From positions 930,001-994,000 of the forward strand of contig NZ_LR134327.1 in assembly GCF_900636915.1 (NCBI RefSeq): a DNA stretch of 64,000 nt, written 5' to 3'. Each line of letters begins with the position of its first letter. The stretch's first letter is position 1. This document shows, piece after piece, positions 59,751 through 64,000 of the stretch. The position numbers and the translations under genes are program-made. This DNA comes from Aggregatibacter aphrophilus ATCC 33389 (GTDB lineage: Bacteria > Pseudomonadota > Gammaproteobacteria > Enterobacterales > Pasteurellaceae). Below the pieces are notes generated by a model that did not search any database, had not been told where the DNA came from, and saw nothing but the letters and a program-made list of their open reading frames with translations.

Positions 59751-60386
59751 CTACTTAACCAGTTCTACCACTTCTTTCGTTAGTCGACCGATTTCTGACC
59801 AGTTTTTGTCATTAATCAGTTTTTTCTCGACAAACCAAGATCCACCACAGGCCACCACATTTGGAATGGCTAAATAATCTTGAATATTTTGCAACCCAAT
59901 CCCACCCGTTGGCATGATTTTTAATTGCGCGTAAGGGCCTAACAACGCTTTAATCATTTTCACGCCACCGGAGGCTTCCGCCGGGAAGAATTTCACTGTT
60001 TCAATGCCTAACTCTAACGCCGCTTCAATAGCCATCGGATTATTCACTCCCGGTGTAATCGGTAAACCTAAGTCTTGGCATAATTGCACAATTTTAGGGT
60101 TAAACCCCGGCGTCACGACAAAATCCGCACCGGCATTTTTCGCTTGAAAAACCTGTTCTGAGGTTAAAACCGTACCCGCCGCAATCAGAAAATCAGGTCG
60201 CTGTTGGCGCAACAACCGAATCGCCTCTTCAGCCGCCGGAGAACGAAAAGTAATCTCCGCCACCGACAACCCATTTTGTGCCAGCATATCTGCCAACGGT
60301 AAAATATCCTCGGCATGATCCAACGCGATAACAGGAACGACTTTGAGTTGATGAAGTTGTGTTGTGATTGTCGTTAGATTCAGCAT
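59751..60386 (-). CDS. eda: KHG/KDPG aldolase
   Basis: 211 residues. Cleaves 2-keto-3-deoxy-6-phosphogluconate to pyruvate and glyceraldehyde 3-phosphate. The catalytic Glu lies in AEITFRSPAA, and the Schiff-base Lys in the VKFFPAEASGG block. PTGGIGLQNIQDYL binds phosphate. It is not next to edd or hexuronate genes, which is unusual; the downstream neighbour on its strand is intergenic and the upstream one is a SulP transporter 36 bases away, so those two may be co-transcribed. Confidence 0.95.
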   Translation of the reverse strand: MLNLTTITTQLHQLKVVPVIALDHAEDILPLADMLAQNGLSVAEITFRSPAAEEAIRLLRQQRPDFLIAAGTVLTSEQVFQAKNAGADFVVTPGFNPKIVQLCQDLGLPITPGVNNPMAIEAALELGIETVKFFPAEASGGVKMIKALLGPYAQLKIMPTGGIGLQNIQDYLAIPNVVACGGSWFVEKKLINDKNWSEIGRLTKEVVELVK

Positions 60387-60422
60387 AGTTTCTCCTTTTA
60401 ACCCGTTAATATCGCAAATGAA

Positions 60423-62168
60423 TTATTTCGCCTCAATCCCCTCAAATTCCCGAATTTTATTCAATGCTTCGGTTAAATCAGAGGTGAAAGTAATTTTTTT
60501 GATTTCAGGCAGTGAACCGGATTTAACGATAGTTCGTAGTGGTTGGAACTGCATGTTACACATATAAAGTTGTTGATGAGGCAGCATATGTTGTACGAAG
60601 CGGGTAAGTGCATGAATGCCCCCTGTGTCAAGCACGGTCACGGCGTCGCATTGTAAAACAATGTGTTTGATTTCGTGATCGGTGTGGACGGTTTTATCGT
60701 GCAAGTCGGCAAAGAGATTATCTGCCGCAGCGAAAAAGAGCGGTCCGCTAATACGATAAATTAACACATCATCCAAATCTTCCGGCACAGCAATATTGAT
60801 GGATTTGGTCATTTCGGCGATGGTGCGGATAAACAGCAAACTGGCCAATAACACACCCACAGAAATAGCAATCACCATGTCAAATAACACTGTAAGGATT
60901 AAACAAACCAGTAATACGGCAATTTCGTTACGTCCGGAACGACGGGTAAGCTGAATAATTTGTGGTAAATCCGCCATATGCCAAGCCACGACCAGCAAGA
61001 GCGCAGCCATAGAAGATAACGGCAAATAAGACAGCGCCGGGGCAAAAAACAATAAGGCAAAAAGCACTAGTAAGGCGTGTACGACACTTGAAATCGGTGA
61101 TACACCACCGGATTTAACATTTACCGCAGAACGCGCGATGGCAGCGGTGGCAGTGATACCGCCAAAAAACGGAGAGGCAATGTTACCAAGGCCTTGTGCT
61201 AATAATTCATTATTGGAATGGTGTTTGGTGTCGGTGATATTGTCTAAAATGACCGCACACAATAAAGATTCGATCGCGCCCAAGACTGCCATGGAAAAAG
61301 CGGCCGGCAATAGGCGCTGAATGGTGTCAAAATTCCAGTTAATCAGATTGCCTTGCGGATCAGGAATATTCCATGGCAAGGAAAATTCAGGCAAGACACT
61401 GGGAATACCGTAGCCGGTCGTACCATCAGAAAGTGTATATTGGAATTCGGTACCAATAGTCGCGACAGAATAGCTGAAGTGGGTCAGCAATAAAGATAAC
61501 AATGTTGCGACAATCACTGCCGGCAAATGACCGGGAATGGGCAGACGTAACTTATGCCATTGGGTTAAGATAATGAGGGTAATGATACCAACACCAGCAT
61601 CTGCCCAGTTTATACTTGGAAGTGCAGTCAAAATTACTTGCACTTTTTCAAGATAATGAGACGGCATCTGTTCAATACTCAAACCAATAAAATCTTTAAT
61701 TTGTAAGGTAGCTATAACGATGCCGATACCTGATGTAAAACCTAGCGTGACAGGTAGCGGAATATATTCAATAAGTCGCCCCAAACGGAACAACGCCATA
61801 AGCACCAAAATAACACCGGAAAGCAATGTGGCCATAAGCAGGCCACTTAAGCCGAATTGCTGAGTAACAGGGAATAAAATCACCACGAAGGCGGCCGTTG
61901 GACCGGAAATATTAAAGCGTGAACCTCCCGTTAACGCGATGATAATCCCCGCAACAATGGCAGTGTATAAACCGTGCTGCGGTGGTACGCCGGTGGCAAT
62001 AGCAAGCGCCATGGAAAGCGGGATAGCGATAATACCGACAGTTAATCCGGCAATAATATCTTTTACCAAATGACGGGAAGTATAGCCGTCTCTGAAGCTG
62101 TCTTTTAATGCACTGAAAGGTTTAACTGACAGAAAGACATTTTTATTAAGAAACCATTTTTTTAACAT
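60423..62168 (-). CDS. SulP-family anion transporter with STAS domain
   Basis: 581 residues. The membrane domain has about 12-14 helices with the family motif AIPLSMALAIATGVPPQHGLYTAIVAGIIIALTGGS and NISGPTAAFVVIL. A cytoplasmic STAS domain forms the last ~110 residues (HIVLQCDAVTVLDTGGIHAL). SulP proteins carry sulfate, bicarbonate or dicarboxylates; the substrate cannot be told here. ATG 62168 begins MLKKWFLNKNVFLSV; the region upstream contains a GATGA-type short repeat. Confidence 0.9.
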   Translation of the reverse strand: MLKKWFLNKNVFLSVKPFSALKDSFRDGYTSRHLVKDIIAGLTVGIIAIPLSMALAIATGVPPQHGLYTAIVAGIIIALTGGSRFNISGPTAAFVVILFPVTQQFGLSGLLMATLLSGVILVLMALFRLGRLIEYIPLPVTLGFTSGIGIVIATLQIKDFIGLSIEQMPSHYLEKVQVILTALPSINWADAGVGIITLIILTQWHKLRLPIPGHLPAVIVATLLSLLLTHFSYSVATIGTEFQYTLSDGTTGYGIPSVLPEFSLPWNIPDPQGNLINWNFDTIQRLLPAAFSMAVLGAIESLLCAVILDNITDTKHHSNNELLAQGLGNIASPFFGGITATAAIARSAVNVKSGGVSPISSVVHALLVLFALLFFAPALSYLPLSSMAALLLVVAWHMADLPQIIQLTRRSGRNEIAVLLVCLILTVLFDMVIAISVGVLLASLLFIRTIAEMTKSINIAVPEDLDDVLIYRISGPLFFAAADNLFADLHDKTVHTDHEIKHIVLQCDAVTVLDTGGIHALTRFVQHMLPHQQLYMCNMQFQPLRTIVKSGSLPEIKKITFTSDLTEALNKIREFEGIEAK

Positions 62169-62289
62169 AAAAATATAAATAAGATGAGATGAGATGTGTA
62201 ATTGAAATGAATAGCCTTATAGCTGGTGGTTATTTTACCTGATTTTTGGTGAATTTTTTATCTTACGAACAACGAAATTACAAAAATAC

Positions 62290-62318
62290 TTGACGAAGCT
62301 CAATGAAATCCTTATAGT
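62290..62318 (+). promoter_or_regulatory. Sigma-70 promoter of tRNA-Ser
   Basis: TTGACG (62290-62295), a 17-base spacer and TATAGT (62313-62318), then a GC-rich TTCGCACGTCC discriminator, 17 bases before the tRNA. Confidence 0.8.
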
Positions 62319-62335
62319 TCGCACGTCCTAATCAC

Positions 62336-62425
62336 GGTGAGATGTCCGAGTGGTTGAAGGAGCACGCCTGGAAAGCGTGTATGTGGGAAACTGCATCGGG
62401 GGTTCGAATCCCCCTCTCACCGCCA
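62336..62425 (+). tRNA. tRNA-Ser (anticodon GGA)
   Basis: A 90-base class II tRNA with acceptor GGTGAGA/TCTCACC, anticodon loop CTGGAAA (anticodon GGA, reading TCC/TCT), a long variable arm, T-arm GGTTCGAATCC and encoded CCA. Confidence 0.97.
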
Positions 62426-62567
62426 TTCTTAACGAATTTTCTTTTTATTTTCTGTCTTGCCACAGCCTAATTCAGTTATACTAATTTCTATTCTTACAAG
62501 AAAAATTGTATCAAAAACACGTGAAAAACCCACCGCACTTTCAGCCTGTTGGCGGAGTTTTTTAAGT

Positions 62568-62595
62568 CTTGAATTTAAATAAACTACCCCAATAT
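62568..62595 (+). promoter_or_regulatory. Sigma-32 heat-shock promoter of lon
   Basis: CTTGAA (62568-62573), a 13-base spacer and CCCCAATAT (62587-62595) fit the heat-shock consensus CTTGAAA-N11-16-CCCCATNT. The lon start codon follows 39 bases later. E. coli lon is also a sigma-32 gene. Confidence 0.7.
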
Positions 62596-62633
62596 ACAGG
62601 CAATCATCGGATTTTAGATTAAGAGAGTATATG

Positions 62634-64000
62634 ATGAGATCAAAAAAACCAGAATTACAAATAATACCGGTATTGCCACTGCGCGATGTTGTTGTATTTC
62701 CTTATATGGTAATGCCATTATTTGTCGGTCGTCCTAAATCAATTAGCAGCCTTGATGACGCGATGCAAAACAACAAAAAATTATTATTAGTGTCACAAAA
62801 ACAGGCAGATTTGGAAGAACCGTCTATTGATGACTTATATGATGTTGGAACCATTGCCAATATTATTCAATTATTAAAATTGCCTGACGGTACAGTGAAA
62901 GTATTGGTGGAAGGTCAGCAACGTGCCAAAATCAGAAAAATTGAAGATACCGGTGAATATTTATGGGCTGTTGCCGAACCACTACTAACCACATTAGGCA
63001 ATGAAAAAGAATTACAGGTGGCTCATAAAGCTGTCTTAAATGAGTTTCAAAGCTACATAAACTTGAATAAAAAAGTACAGCCCGACATTCTCTCTGCCTT
63101 ACAACAAATCGATAATCTGGAACAGTTAAGCGATACTATGGCGTCTCATCTACCGGTTTCTGTCGTGCAGAAACAAGCTGTATTAGAGATGACCAATGTG
63201 GTTGAGCGTTTTGAATATTTACTGGGTTTAATGCAATCAGAAGCAGATCTGTTACAAGTGGAAAAACGCATTCGTGGTCGCGTGAAAAAACAAATGGAAA
63301 AAAGCCAGCGTGATTACTATTTGAATGAACAAATCAAGGCAATTCAAAAAGAACTTGGTGAAACAGAAAATACCGTAAGTGAAATTGAGCAATTACGCCA
63401 AAAAATTGAAGATGCCAAAATGCCACAGGAAGCCCGTGAGAAAACAGAATCTGAGCTACAAAAACTGAAAATGATGTCCCCGATGTCAGCGGAAGCAACT
63501 GTTGTGCGTAGCTATATTGATTGGATGATTCAAGTGCCTTGGCATAAACGCACCAAAGTGAGAAAAGATCTGACCAAAGCACAAGAAATTTTAGATGCGG
63601 ATCATTACGGTTTAGAACGCGTGAAAGAACGTATTCTGGAATACCTTGCCGTACAAACCCGTTTAAACCAAATCAAAGGCTCTATTCTCTGTTTAGTGGG
63701 ACCACCGGGGGTAGGTAAAACGTCATTAGGGCAATCTATCGCCAATGCGACCGGTCGTAAATATGTGCGTATGGCGTTAGGTGGCGTGCGTGATGAAGCA
63801 GAAATTCGCGGTCACCGTAAAACCTATATTGGTTCGTTGCCGGGTAAATTGATTCAAAAAATGGCGAAAGTAGGCGTGAAAAATCCGCTTTTCTTATTAG
63901 ACGAAATCGACAAAATGACATCTGATATGCGAGGCGATCCTGCCTCTGCATTATTAGAAGTGTTGGATCCCGAACAGAATGCTCATTTCAACGATCATTA
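62634..64000 (+). CDS. lon: ATP-dependent protease La (Lon), 5' part
   Basis: The frame is open from ATG 62634 to the window end (about 455 residues of a protein usually near 800). The N-terminal substrate-binding LON domain ([20 protein letters not shown]) and coiled-coil ([20 protein letters not shown]) lead into the AAA+ domain with Walker [12 protein letters not shown] and Walker [10 protein letters not shown]. Sensor, lid and serine protease domains lie beyond the window. ATG 62634 is six bases from GAGAG; the ATG three bases earlier is less well spaced. It degrades misfolded and regulatory proteins. Confidence 0.97.
   Translation, partial: MRSKKPELQIIPVLPLRDVVVFPYMVMPLFVGRPKSISSLDDAMQNNKKLLLVSQKQADLEEPSIDDLYDVGTIANIIQLLKLPDGTVKVLVEGQQRAKIRKIEDTGEYLWAVAEPLLTTLGNEKELQVAHKAVLNEFQSYINLNKKVQPDILSALQQIDNLEQLSDTMASHLPVSVVQKQAVLEMTNVVERFEYLLGLMQSEADLLQVEKRIRGRVKKQMEKSQRDYYLNEQIKAIQKELGETENTVSEIEQLRQKIEDAKMPQEAREKTESELQKLKMMSPMSAEATVVRSYIDWMIQVPWHKRTKVRKDLTKAQEILDADHYGLERVKERILEYLAVQTRLNQIKGSILCLVGPPGVGKTSLGQSIANATGRKYVRMALGGVRDEAEIRGHRKTYIGSLPGKLIQKMAKVGVKNPLFLLDEIDKMTSDMRGDPASALLEVLDPEQNAHFNDH

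Noticed and set aside
62170..62200. GATGA repeats upstream of the SulP gene as a phase-variation tract
   Set aside because: Only about two and a half units are present, too few for slipped-strand switching. I saw no longer tetra- or pentanucleotide tracts in the window.

Overview
The window is a chromosomal segment of a Pasteurellaceae bacterium from the Haemophilus/Aggregatibacter side of the family. The main evidence is the Hin-type DNA uptake signal (core AAGTGCGGT). I count roughly fifty copies by eye in both orientations, many as inverted pairs that double as terminators. Gene content and order fit the same group: gltX with tRNA-Ala and tandem tRNA-Val; rpmH-rnpA-yidD-yidC-mnmE divergent from dnaA-dnaN-recF; nrfABCD with separate nrfE-dsbE-nrfFG and an HI0933-type flavoprotein; ccmABCDEFGHI; and rsuA-bcr beside malic enzyme. 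I cannot fix the species; Aggregatibacter is my best guess. There is no prophage, plasmid, insertion sequence or CRISPR array.

Layout. 1-6.8 kb: a cold-shock gene, tRNA-Ala, gltX, four tandem tRNA-Val genes, a family-32 glycosyltransferase, argH and gdhA. 6.9-13.3 kb: a class II glutamine amidotransferase gene broken by a nonsense codon, dnaE, and a long-chain acyl-CoA ligase. 13.6-20 kb: a 2100-residue trimeric autotransporter adhesin. 20-25 kb: nrdD-nrdG with NrdR and CRP sites, then mnmE. 25-31.3 kb: the dnaA/rpmH region. 31.3-38.4 kb: a methyltransferase, sodC, a MerP/MerT/transglutaminase cluster, a BCCT transporter and a flavoprotein. 38.3-54.3 kb: a large cytochrome c block on the minus strand, made of nrfE-dsbE-nrfFG, nrfABCD, two unknown exported proteins and ccmABCDEFGHI. 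54.5-64 kb: bcr, rsuA, maeB, sodA, eda, a SulP transporter, tRNA-Ser and the start of lon.

How the genes work together. The dominant theme is anaerobic and microaerobic respiration. NrfABCD reduces nitrite to ammonia. NrfE/NrfFG/DsbE attach haem to the unusual CxxCK site of NrfA. The Ccm system supplies haem to ordinary c-type cytochromes. nrdDG provides deoxynucleotides without oxygen, and gdhA can assimilate ammonia. FNR-, NarP-, CRP- and NrdR-type sites lie upstream of the matching genes.

Most notable observations. (1) A small deletion appears to have fused the 3' end of ccmE out of frame to a 5'-truncated ccmF, which would cripple the general haem lyase while leaving the Nrf one intact. 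(2) nrfF and nrfG are fused, and the junction is encoded by an inverted uptake-signal pair of the kind normally found between genes. (3) A family of intergenic palindromic elements occurs at 22.4-22.8 and 42.1-42.35 kb. Its outer arms differ in sequence between copies yet stay complementary, which argues that the fold itself is selected. I found no clear new defence or biosynthetic system.
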